The translations under genes and the position numbers were made by a program. Of a stretch of DNA of 64,000 bases, positions 54,518 to 64,000 are shown one piece after another. The stretch covers positions 5,397,001 to 5,461,000 of the forward strand of contig CATIUR010000004.1 of the NCBI GenBank assembly GCA_949592205.1. The letters are read 5' to 3'. The first letter of the stretch is position 1. Every line of letters begins with the position of its first letter. Below the pieces are notes generated by a model. It worked only from the letters and a program-made list of their open reading frames with translations. It searched no databases and was not told the DNA's origin. This DNA is from Helichrysum umbraculigerum (taxonomy: Eukaryota > Streptophyta > Magnoliopsida > Asterales > Asteraceae).

Positions 54518-56983
54518 TGTGACACCCGTCAAATTAGGACTAGATTTTTAGTTCCTAATCACTTTGTAATACATGTAGTTAGTGCTATGTATTAGGCTAA
54601 TTGTGTGTATCAAATTATATATTGGCAAATATATATATCAATATGCGATTAAGTTTAATCGTTCATTTTAAATCGGCCGAATTCCGATTCAATTATACGG
54701 CGTTGGTGAAAAACAATATTAAGTAATATAGGAAATATTATTTAATACAACTCGTTATTTCTTATATATTATTTTGTTAATATATATAAAGTATTCGTAT
54801 CGTACAAATCAACCGTACGCGACAAAATTTATAAATAATGTATTATTATGGAAGATAATAATTATTATTTACATTCAGTTAAAATAAAACATATTTCGTT
54901 TTATAACATTTTACCCAAACGCGACGAAACCAATTAAATCGTGTCCGTCTCAGAAAGATAAAACAAAGATATATTTTTATATCTCATTAAAAGTATTTTT
55001 ATTAGAATACTTCGATTAAAATACGTACGATGTCAATTATAGAAATTTATCGAATTAAAATATTATACTACTTTTCGATCGGGTACAAAAACACGGGCGT
55101 TTTGTACTGCAAATATTAACCAACCAACTCCAATAATTGGAGTTGGCCAGTTAGATCAAACGCACCTTTTGTTTTCATTTTCATTCTCCATTTCATTCTC
55201 AATCTCTCTCGGCTCTCTCTCGGTTCCAAATCAAACAACAACAACAAATAACAAAAACGAGATCAAGCATCATCATCATCATCGTGATCATCTTCATCAT
55301 TCATCATCATCATCACCAAGCTCCATCTCCATTTTAGCTCCATTTTAAATTGTAAGGAAATCAACAACTTTTGTTTAAATTATATGTTTATATGTATTTA
55401 TAACCTCATATATTAACATCTAGCAACTGATTATGTCCAAAGAAATTGATTAGGATGGGTTTGGGTGAATTTTTGGAACGACACCTTAAAACTACTTTAA
55501 TACATTTATTTACTTGTCTTGTAGCTCATCAAACTATAAAATGTCCAAATCAAAACTTGAAACTCGTTTTACAAACTCAAAAATGGTAACAGTTTATGTC
55601 TTCGGCATAAACTATAACCTTCGGCAGAAACCATAACCCTCGGCAGAAACCATCACCTTCGGCAGAAACCATAACCTTCGGCAGAAACCATCACCTTCGG
55701 CAGAAACCATAACCTTCGGCAGAAACCATCACTTTCGGCAGAAACCTATAACTAGCAGTTTTAACTATAACAATTTAAATACGATACAACAAATCATGCA
55801 AAATAATAATAGTTTGAAATTATTATTACAAGCTGTCACCAACGACCCGTATACATTTTCACAAACTCAACCCTAATCAATTACCAAAGTATTTGGTCAA
55901 AACTAGTTAAGGGAATAACTAGCATAGATGGTCCGTAGTGTCATCAAATCAATTAAACCTTGTGCGTTTGATACGCCCGGCAAGTTTTAAGAATCTAATC
56001 ATTTATCAAAACCTTGCACGTCTCAGACGTCCTGCAGGTTCAGTCGTTGTAACGACATCAAATCATTGTGAATCATCATAAATTGTTGGCTAACAATTCA
56101 ATAGGCTCAGGTGAGATCTCATAGCCCCTCTTTTACTGTTTTTACTTGTTTTAAACTGTTTTGGGGTGGGATACATGCTCAAACTATTTTATAGAAACCG
56201 TTTTTGAAAACATTTCTACATATTGGCATGAGTTGTTTTCAAAATCCTTTTAAAGTCCTCTGAAGCATAGTTCTGTTAATATGGCTATAGCGTGAATGTT
56301 GGTGTATGGTACTATATAGCTATATGGTACCATATGGGATTGACAATCCCCGTCCGAGTTAGCAAGCACTAACCTGTCAAACGGACGCATTATCATTTGT
56401 TCAAACGTATGTTGATTAGGCATACGCATAGAGGCACCCTCGATCAGGCACTTGATAGTGATCCTGACCCCTCAGTTAAGCTCAGACTATGTGCTCATGT
56501 TAGTTGTATCAATCTTTACTTATTTGTTTAATTACAAATATTCATGTGATACCCATCAATCAATTATTTACATGCTTTGTAAATCGAATCATTAAATCTT
56601 GCGGTTCACAAATCATATATTATCATATCAAACCTGTGAGCTCACCAGCTTTATAGCTGACCTTTTAGCATGTTATCTCAGGTACTCAGCAGTAGGTTGG
56701 ACTGCCCATCAGGATACTGTAGCTCGAGTCGCATGCAATCATATAAACATCAAGAGATTTTCCTGCATTTCTATATTTTGCTAAAATTAGATATGTATTA
56801 GAATCTCTCAAATATCTATGCGAACTCGTCTTTTGTAAAACATATGTAGACTTTTACGTTAATCAATGTATTTGTAAAACGACGCATGTAGTGGTCGTTC
56901 ATTATGTATCTTATGTGCTTTGTGTATTGATTAGTAGCACCCCAAAGTATGCTTCCGCCAACGGTAAATTTGGGGGTGTTACA
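54518..56983 (+). mobile_element. Gypsy 5' LTR, 2466 bp
   Basis: Begins TGTGACACC and ends GGTGTTACA, near-perfect inverted termini. It includes a 19-bp minisatellite (55599-55748) with seven CTTCGGCAGAAACCA-type units, a CATCATCATC-rich stretch near 55270-55310 and GCGACGAAACC phrases. Over the 1.85 kb that can be compared I found four base differences from the 3' LTR. Confidence 0.93.
55599..55748 (+). repeat. 19-bp minisatellite in the 5' LTR, seven units
   Basis: Units follow CCTTCGGCAGAAACCATMA. The 3' LTR has eight units. Confidence 0.93.
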
Positions 56984-56986
56984 GAT

Positions 56987-56999
56987 TGGTATCAGAGCC
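56987..56999 (+). other. Gypsy primer-binding site
   Basis: TGGTATCAGAGCC three bases after the LTR end, complementary to initiator methionine tRNA. Confidence 0.93.
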
Positions 57000-57681
57000 T
57001 AAGGTTATAGTGAACTAGGTTGCATTAGTGGGCCTAGACTATGACCGTTAGGCAGTATTTTCTGTTAAGTGTGATTGGTTCAAGAGTTACGTCATACAAG
57101 TTTAATTTAACATAGCTTGATCAACTATGTACAATTAAATAAAGATGATGTAAGGCTTGAAATGGTTATGCCGGAATAGGAATACATTAGTTGACTCTGA
57201 CCTCGAGAGAAACCGGGACTCATAATTGTTTGTGCTAGACACTCATAAGACTATTATGTGATATAAGTATATATACATAGATAGTCATCGCTCAAGCACT
57301 GTACGCTAGTCTATTATAGACACTCACATATTAAAACACTTCGTCATAGAGATGGCAACACACACCCACCGAAACATTTTCTATTTTCATCCCACTCTCG
57401 ACAACATCTCTTGTAATCACGAAACTCATAGGTAGCTAGGAGGACCACCGAGTCACTTCGAGCGAGACCTTACCCAACTCAAAATAATTCAAATAACCAG
57501 GCTAGTTAGCACGTAGTTGCTAGTCAGTAGAGATGGTTATTCAATTCCTCTTGATTGTTCTATAATGTTGATTGTCATATTGTGATGTTGTATATTACCG
57601 CATTTGTATATGTACATCTATGATAATCATCATTTATGGACAATCTCTCACGAACTTTATCCTTCTAATCTCAGGAAAATC
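57000..57681 (+). other. Gypsy leader
   Basis: Noncoding 5' leader between primer site and gag. The frame is open from 57604, but the conserved start is the methionine at 57682. Confidence 0.6.
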
Positions 57682-60600
57682 ATGCCGCCAAAGTCAAGGA
57701 CTTACACTGATGCCCAGATGGCATCTATCATCTCTCAGGCTGTGACTGAAGCCTTGGCGCGACATTCGTCAGAGACCCCCGAAAGGAATAGTGGTACTGC
57801 TAATACCCCTCCCACTGCCAAGCCTTGTTCCTACAAGGATTTTCAAAACTGCAAACCCCTAAGCTTTAAAGGAACTGAAGGAGCCATCGGCCTAATCAGA
57901 TGGGTTGAGAAGATGGAATCCGTCTTTCGCATTAGCAAATGTGCGGAAGGGGATAGAGTTCAGTTTTCCACATGCACCCTTGCTGACGGTGCCCTCACCT
58001 GGTGGAACTCGTATACCCAGTCTGTGGGTATAGATACTGCCTATCTACTTCCCTGGGAAGATCTGAAGAAAATGCTCACAGAGGAGTATTGCCCATCTGA
58101 AGAACTCGAGAAGCTAGATGAGGAGTTCTGGCATCTCAAGGTTCAAGGAACCGACATTGTTGGTTATACCACTAGGTTCCAACAACTGGCAACTCTCCGC
58201 CCAGCCTTAGTAAGCACTGAGACCGACAAGGTCAAGAGGTACATTCGCGGTCTTCCGGAACCTGTCCGGGGGAACGTCGCTTCTTCTGGTAAGACCACCA
58301 TTCAGGGAGCAATTCGTTTAGCTCATGAGCTCATGGCTATGCAAGAGAGCCAAGGAAACCCTGTCTCATCTTCTGGGAACAACAACAAGAGAAAATGGTC
58401 TGGGAATCAGAACCAACAGACCTTCAAAAAGACTGAGACTGTCAAGAATGACACATCAGGTTCTGGAGAGAGGAAAGGGTACACTGGAAATAAACCCTAC
58501 TGTTCAAAGTGCAATCGTCATCATGATGGTCCTTGTAGTGCACCCTGCAACAACTGCAAGAGGTATGGACATCTTACCAAAGACTGTCGAACACCTGCAA
58601 CCAACCCCACCGCCAACAACAACAACAACCAACCCCGAGCATGCTATGAGTGTGGAAACACTGGACACTTCAGGAATGCGTGTCCAAAGTTGAAGAACAA
58701 AGGGAACAACAACAACAATGCTAGGGGCAGAGCTTTTGTACTGAATGCTGGAGAGGCCCGTGAAGACCCTAATGTGGTCACGGGTATGTTTCTTCTCAAC
58801 AATTTAACTGCTTCAATTTTGTTTGATACTGGTGCTGATAAGAGTTTTATATCTGAGGAATTTAGCCCACTATTAGACATTTCACCTGTTGCCTTAGAAG
58901 CTAAGTACACTGTAGAGTTAGCTAATGGCAAATTGATCGAGGCCGATAGTGTAATACCAAATTGCACCCTAAACCTCGCAAATGAACTATTTCCCATAAA
59001 CCTCATACCCATCGAGATTGGAAGTTTTGACATAGTAGTAGGCATGGATTGGCTATCCAAGCATCAAGCTGAAATTGTATGTCATGACAAGATCATTCGT
59101 ATTCCTCTCGTCACTGGTAGTACTTTGATCATACAAGGGGAGACCAGTGGGACGAGATTGAATATCATATCCTGCATGAAGACTCGCAAGTACCTTAGAA
59201 AAGGGTATCAGGCAATCCTCGCTCATGTTATTGAGAAGAAGTCAGAAGAGAAGCGACTTGAGGATGTGCCCATCGTCAGAGACTTTCCAGAAGTCTTCCC
59301 TGAAGAATTACCTGGTCTTCCACCACCAAGGCAAGTTGAGTTCTCAATAGATCTTGTGCCTGGGGCAGCACCTGTGGCACGAGCACCATATCGTTTAGCC
59401 CCTTCAGAACTTCAGGAGTTGTCTGTTCAGTTACAGGAACTTCTGGATAAGGGTTTCATAAGACCGAGTTCTTCACCCTGGGGAGCTCCGGTCCTGTTTG
59501 TGAAAAAGAAGGACGGTTCATTCAGGATGTGTATCGACTACAGAGAGTTGAACAAATTAACCATCAAGAACCGTTATCCACTTCTCCGTATTGATGACCT
59601 GTTCGACCAACTCCAAGGGTCAAGCATCTATTCAAAAATAGATCTACGATCGGGTTATCATCAGTTACGAGTTCGCGATGAAGATATTCCGAAAACCGCT
59701 TTCCGAACTCGCTATGGTCATTACGAGTTTCAGGTTATGGCCTTTGGTTTGACTAACGCACCGGCAGTATTCATGGATCTTATGAACCGTGTGTGCAAAC
59801 CATATCTCGACAAGTTTGTCATTGTTTTCATCGACGACTTTCTTATCTACTCACGCAACGAGCAAGAGCACGCGCAACATCTCAAAACCATTCTAGAACT
59901 TCTTAGACACGAAGAGTTATATGCAAAATTCTCCAAGTGTGAGTTCTGGATGCAAACCGTTCAATTCCTTGGTCATGTGATTGACAGTCAGGGAATTCAT
60001 GTTGATCCCTCAAAGATCGAGGCTATCAAGTGCTGGCAAGCACCATCAACACCGACCGAAGTACGCCAATTCTTAGGACTGGCTGGTTACTATCGGCGCT
60101 TCATTGAGAATTTCTCCAAGATAGCACAACCACTCACAACACTGACTCAGAAAGAGAAGAAGTTCAATTGGACTGATAAGCAAGAGTCAGCATTCCAGTT
60201 ATTAAAGCAAAAGCTTTGCAGTGCGCCTATCCTATCACTACCCGAAGGTAACGAAGACTTCGTGGTATACTGCGATGCTTCGCATCAGGGACTGGGTTGC
60301 GTATTGATGCAACGAGAGAAAGTCATAGCTTACGCCTCCCGACAACTCAAAGTTCACGAGAAGAACTACACAACACATGATCTCGAATTAGGAGCCGTAG
60401 TGTTCGCTCTCAAAATCTGGAGACATTATCTGTATGGCACAAAATGTACCATCTTCACTGATCATAAGAGTCTCCAGCACATATTTGATCAGAAGGATCT
60501 CAATATGAGGCAACGTCGTTGGGTCGAGTTACTCACCGACTATGACTGCGAAATCAAGTATCATCCGGGCAAGGCAAATGTAGTTGCCGACGCCTTAAGT

Positions 60601-62115
60601 CGAAAAGAGCGCACCAAACCTCTTCGAGTCCGAGCCCTCAGTATTATCATTCATAATGATCTAATCATTCAAATCCTCACTGCTCAACTCGAAGCATTGA
60701 AACCTGAAAACATCAAGGAAGAGGCCTTGCAAAATATGGAGAATCAATTTGAAACCAAACCCAATGGAGTCAAGTACTTCGCAAACCGAATCTGGTTACC
60801 CAAGTTTGGGAATCTTCGAGACTTTGTGATGGATGAAGCTCACAAGTCCAAATACTCTATACATCCTGGATCGGACAAGATGTATCATGGCATCAAGGGA
60901 CTGTACTGGTGGCCGAGCATGAAAGCAGAGATTGCCATGTACGTTAGCAAATGCCTCACATGTTCCAAGGTTAAAGCCGAATATCAGAAACCCTCCGGCT
61001 TGCTCCAGCAACCGGAAATTCCTCAATGGAAATGGGAGCAAATCTCCATGGATTTCATCACTAAACTCCCGAAAACATCAAGTGGTTGCGATACTATATG
61101 GGTAATAGTTGATCGTCTAACCAAATCTGCTCACTTCATTGCTATGAAGGAAACCGACAAAATGGAACGTCTCACGCGAATCTATATGAAGGAGATCGTA
61201 ACAAGGCACGGCGTTCCAATCTCAATTATCTCTGATAGAGACAGCCGATTCACATCTAACTTTTGGCAATCATTACAAAAGTCATTGGGTACTCGTTTAG
61301 ATATGAGTACAGCCTATCATCCACAAACCGATGGCCAAAGTGAAAGAACAATTCAAACACTGGAAGATATGTTACGCGCCTGCGTAATTGACTTCGGTGC
61401 AAATTGGGAACAGCATTTGCCATTGTGTGAATTCTCATACAACAACAGCTACCACACCAGTATTGGAGCTGCACCTTTTGAGGCACTTTACGGTCGTAAG
61501 TGCCGATCGCCTATCTGTTGGACCGAAGTTGGAGATAGTCAACTCACTGGTCCTGAAATCATTCATGAAACCACCGAGAAGATCGTTGGTATCCAGCAAC
61601 GGCTAAAGGCCGCACGTGATCGTCAGAAGAGTTATGCTGACGTGAGACGAAAGCATCTCGAGTTCCAGGTTGGGGATCGAGTATTGCTCAAGGTATCACC
61701 TTGGAAAGGTGTCATCCGTTTCGGTAAACGTGGGAAGTTAAACCCTAGATACATCGGACCTTTTGAGATCCTTGAAAGGATTGGTCCAGTCGCATATCGA
61801 TTGCAGCTACCTCCAGAGCTCAGTAGCGTGCATCCCACATTTCACATTTCTAACCTTAAGAAATGCCTGTCCGACAAGACACTCATCATTCCGCTTGAGG
61901 AAATTCAAATAGACGACAAACTTCATTTCGTCGAAACACCAGTGGAGGTCATGGACCGTGAGGTCAAACAGCTCAAGCAAAGTCGTATCCCTATTGTCAA
62001 GGTTCGGTGGGATTCGCGGCGTGGTCCGGAATTCACCTGGGAACGGGAAGACCAGATGCGACTCAAATATCCACATCTATTCTCAGACTCCACTCGCACG
62101 CCAACTCAGAGTTAA
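57682..62115 (+). CDS. Gypsy gag-pol polyprotein, intact
   Basis: A single 1477-codon frame makes all proteins for a retrotransposition cycle. Start chosen at MPPKSRTYTDAQM (57682), matching the start of the related minus-strand copy; an ATG at 57604 adds 26 unlikely residues. Order: gag (LTWWNSYTQSVG near residue 110), zinc knuckles CNNCKRYGHLTKDC and CYECGNTGHFRNAC, protease DTG at about 382, reverse transcriptase with FIDD at about 717-719 (FIDDF where the sister has FIDDI), RNase H (DASHQGLGCVLMQ, TDHKSLQHI), integrase with H-H-CLTC zinc site and DDE residues near 1124, 1185 and 1221 (35 residues between the last two), then the C-terminal chromodomain-like module (VEVMDREVKQL to FTWEREDQMRLKYPHLF). 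No stop or frameshift, so it may still be active. The Tekay-like assignment is tentative. Confidence 0.96.
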   Translation: MPPKSRTYTDAQMASIISQAVTEALARHSSETPERNSGTANTPPTAKPCSYKDFQNCKPLSFKGTEGAIGLIRWVEKMESVFRISKCAEGDRVQFSTCTLADGALTWWNSYTQSVGIDTAYLLPWEDLKKMLTEEYCPSEELEKLDEEFWHLKVQGTDIVGYTTRFQQLATLRPALVSTETDKVKRYIRGLPEPVRGNVASSGKTTIQGAIRLAHELMAMQESQGNPVSSSGNNNKRKWSGNQNQQTFKKTETVKNDTSGSGERKGYTGNKPYCSKCNRHHDGPCSAPCNNCKRYGHLTKDCRTPATNPTANNNNNQPRACYECGNTGHFRNACPKLKNKGNNNNNARGRAFVLNAGEAREDPNVVTGMFLLNNLTASILFDTGADKSFISEEFSPLLDISPVALEAKYTVELANGKLIEADSVIPNCTLNLANELFPINLIPIEIGSFDIVVGMDWLSKHQAEIVCHDKIIRIPLVTGSTLIIQGETSGTRLNIISCMKTRKYLRKGYQAILAHVIEKKSEEKRLEDVPIVRDFPEVFPEELPGLPPPRQVEFSIDLVPGAAPVARAPYRLAPSELQELSVQLQELLDKGFIRPSSSPWGAPVLFVKKKDGSFRMCIDYRELNKLTIKNRYPLLRIDDLFDQLQGSSIYSKIDLRSGYHQLRVRDEDIPKTAFRTRYGHYEFQVMAFGLTNAPAVFMDLMNRVCKPYLDKFVIVFIDDFLIYSRNEQEHAQHLKTILELLRHEELYAKFSKCEFWMQTVQFLGHVIDSQGIHVDPSKIEAIKCWQAPSTPTEVRQFLGLAGYYRRFIENFSKIAQPLTTLTQKEKKFNWTDKQESAFQLLKQKLCSAPILSLPEGNEDFVVYCDASHQGLGCVLMQREKVIAYASRQLKVHEKNYTTHDLELGAVVFALKIWRHYLYGTKCTIFTDHKSLQHIFDQKDLNMRQRRWVELLTDYDCEIKYHPGKANVVADALSRKERTKPLRVRALSIIIHNDLIIQILTAQLEALKPENIKEEALQNMENQFETKPNGVKYFANRIWLPKFGNLRDFVMDEAHKSKYSIHPGSDKMYHGIKGLYWWPSMKAEIAMYVSKCLTCSKVKAEYQKPSGLLQQPEIPQWKWEQISMDFITKLPKTSSGCDTIWVIVDRLTKSAHFIAMKETDKMERLTRIYMKEIVTRHGVPISIISDRDSRFTSNFWQSLQKSLGTRLDMSTAYHPQTDGQSERTIQTLEDMLRACVIDFGANWEQHLPLCEFSYNNSYHTSIGAAPFEALYGRKCRSPICWTEVGDSQLTGPEIIHETTEKIVGIQQRLKAARDRQKSYADVRRKHLEFQVGDRVLLKVSPWKGVIRFGKRGKLNPRYIGPFEILERIGPVAYRLQLPPELSSVHPTFHISNLKKCLSDKTLIIPLEEIQIDDKLHFVETPVEVMDREVKQLKQSRIPIVKVRWDSRRGPEFTWEREDQMRLKYPHLFSDSTRTPTQS

Positions 62116-62136
62116 ATTTCGGGACGAAATTCTCTT

Positions 62137-62149
62137 AACAAGGGGAGAA
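62137..62149 (+). other. Gypsy polypurine tract
   Basis: ACAAGGGGAGAA directly before the 3' LTR (TGTGACACC at 62150) is the plus-strand primer. Confidence 0.9.
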
Positions 62150-64000
62150 TGTGACACCCGTCAAATTAGGACTAGATTTTTAGTTCCTAATCACTTTGTA
62201 ATACATGTAGTTAGTGCTATGTATTAGGCTAATTGTGTGTATCAAATTATATATTGGCAAATATATATATCAATATGCGATTAAGTTTAATCGTTCATTT
62301 TAAATCGGCCGAATTCCGATTCAATTATACGGCGTTGGTGAAAAACAATATTAAGTAATATAGGAAATATTATTTAATACAACTCGTTATTTCTTATATA
62401 TTATTTTGTTAATATATATAAAGTATTCGTATCGTACAAATCAACCGTACGCGACAAAATTTATAAATAATGTATTATTATGGAAGATAATAATTATTAT
62501 TTACATTCAGTTAAAATAAAACATATTTCGTTTTATAACATTTTACCCAAACGCGACGAAACCAATTAAATCGTGTCCGTCTCAGAAAGATAAAACAAAG
62601 ATATATTTTTATATCTCATTAAAAGTATTTTTATTAGAATACTTCGATTAAAATACGTACGATGTCAATTATAGAAATTTATCGAATTAAAATATTATAC
62701 TACTTTTCGATCGGGTACAAAAACACGGGCGTTTTGTACTGCAAATATTAACCAACCAACTCCAATAATTGGAGTTGGCCAGTTAGATCAAACGCACCCT
62801 TTGTTTTCATTTTCATTCTCCATTTCATTCTCAATCTCTCTCGGCTCTCTCTCGGTTCCAAATCAAACAACAACAACAAATAACAAAAACGAGATCAAGC
62901 ATCATCATCATCATCGTGATCATCTTCATCATTCATCATCATCATCACCAAGCTCCATCTCCATTTTAGCTCCATTTTAAATTGTAAGGAAATCAACAAC
63001 TTTTGTTTAAATTATATGTTTATATGTATTTATAACCTCATATATTAACATCTAGCAACTGATTATGTCCAAAGAAATTGATTAGGATGGGTTTGGGTGA
63101 ATTTTTGGAACGACACCTTAAAACTACTTTAATACATTTATTTACTTGTCTTGTAGCTCATCAAAATATAAAATGTCCAAATCAAAACTTGAAACTCGTT
63201 TTACAAACTCAAAAATGGTAACAGTTTATGTCTTCGGCATAAACTATAACCTTCGGCAGAAACCATAACCTTCGGCAGAAACCATCACCTTCGGCAGAAA
63301 CCATCACCTTCGGCAGAAACCATAACCTTCGGCAGAAACCATCACCTTCGGCAGAAACCATAACCTTCGGCAGAAACCATCACTTTCGGCAGAAACCTAT
63401 AACTAGCAGTTTTAACTATAACAATTTAAATACGATACAACAAATCATGCAAAATAATAATAGTTTGAAATTATTATTACAAGCTGTCACCAACGACCCG
63501 TATACATTTTCACAAACTCAACCCTAATCAATTACCAAAGTATTTGGTCAAAACTAGTTAAGGGAATAACTAGCATAGATGGTCCGTAGTGTCATCAAAT
63601 CAATTAAACCTTGTGCGTTTGATACGCCCGGCAAGTTTTAAGAATCTAATCATTTATCAAAACCTTGCACGTCTCAGACGTCCTGCAGGTTCAGTCGTTG
63701 TAACGACATCAAATCATTGTGAATCATCATAAATTGTTGGCTAACAATTCAATAGGCTCAGGTGAGATCTCATAGCCCCTCTTTTACTGTTTTTACTTGT
63801 TTTAAACTGTTTTGGGGTGGGATACATGCTCAAACTATTTTATAGAAACCGTTTTTGAAAACATTTCTACATATTGGCATGAGTTGTTTTCAAAATCCTT
63901 TTAAAGTCCTCTGAAGCATAGTTCTGTTAATATGGCTATAGCGTGAATGTTGGTGTATGGTACTATATAGTTATATGGTACCATATGGGATTGACAATCC
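62150..64000 (+). mobile_element. Gypsy 3' LTR, truncated by the window end
   Basis: The first 1851 bases are almost identical to 54518-56349. Differences seen: four substitutions (for example CACCCTTTG against CACCTTTTG) and one extra 19-bp minisatellite unit (eight rather than seven, 63231-63399). Confidence 0.95.
63231..63399 (+). repeat. 19-bp minisatellite in the 3' LTR, eight units
   Basis: Same unit as at 55599-55748, with one unit gained here or lost in the 5' LTR since insertion. Confidence 0.93.

Larger units (their letters stand above)
54518..64000 (+). mobile_element. Complete young Ty3/gypsy chromovirus-type element
   Basis: 5' LTR, primer site, single gag-pol ORF, polypurine tract and 3' LTR are all present; only the end of the 3' LTR lies outside. 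It inserted into the leader of a related minus-strand element. The 5' flank TTCGG (54513-54517) is the expected 5-bp target duplication. A C-terminal chromodomain-like module suggests a Tekay-like chromovirus. Confidence 0.93.

Noticed and set aside
58644..59060. 138-codon antisense frame in the gypsy gag-protease region
   Set aside because: Shadow of the gag-pol gene; a matching shadow exists over the related element at 52568-53098, caused by shared codon pattern.

Overview
This window is nuclear DNA of a flowering plant, probably a eudicot. The evidence is a spliced PUX-type UBX-domain gene, a pectin methylesterase/invertase inhibitor gene, a strayed piece of chloroplast matK, and dense nested plant transposons of nearly every class (Athila-type and chromovirus Ty3/gypsy, Ty1/copia, PIF/Harbinger, hAT, Mutator, CACTA, Stowaway-type, Helitron). 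Repeat types and the matK variant fit an asterid, but I cannot fix the family. Nothing bacterial or viral in the usual sense is present, and I saw no tRNA, rRNA or CRISPR.

Layout. 1-8239: 3' part of an Athila-type element (integrase, a downstream ORF that looks spliced, 3' LTR). It appears to sit inside a minus-strand copia element that has a gag gene but no pol in view (8240-13059, LTR at 12618-13059). 13957-15924: a solo LTR related to the Athila LTR, with a 5-bp target duplication. 16025-21006: a DNA-transposon cluster. It holds a Harbinger element with a frameshifted Myb-like ORF, two Harbinger-type MITEs and a hAT-type MITE; one MITE interrupts the inhibitor gene at codon 30. 21997-25648: the only apparently intact host gene, a 10-exon PUX8-like gene on the minus strand (506 codons).

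25700-43425 is mostly non-genic. It holds a Mutator-like foldback filled with an ACTGCATTTTG-type array (27077-28702), an unassigned segment with exon-like pieces (30166-32560), a 3.33-kb unit in tandem (32566-39920) carrying an unidentified gene fragment, and two Stowaway-type MITEs. 41240-49477 is a mosaic of repeated Helitron 3' ends. One Helitron end is joined to an intron-bearing FAR1-like pseudogene whose introns contain a CACATGTG palindrome array, a CACTA element and a matK-derived plastid insertion.

49478-64000 is a retrotransposon nest: a copia LTR plus gag breaks into an inverted, truncated gypsy gag-pro-RT. That element's leader is interrupted by a complete, very young chromovirus-type gypsy element (5' LTR 54518-56983, 1477-codon gag-pol, 3' LTR running off the window).

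Recurring theme: several unrelated elements carry arrays of short dyad-symmetric motifs in noncoding parts (AGCCGATCGGCT in Athila, GACGTCGCA in copia, CACATGTG in the FAR1 introns, GCGGTT palindromes in CACTA). These arrays, the spliced Athila ORF and the gene-carrying Helitron are the most interesting signals. I did not find a clearly new defence or regulatory system.
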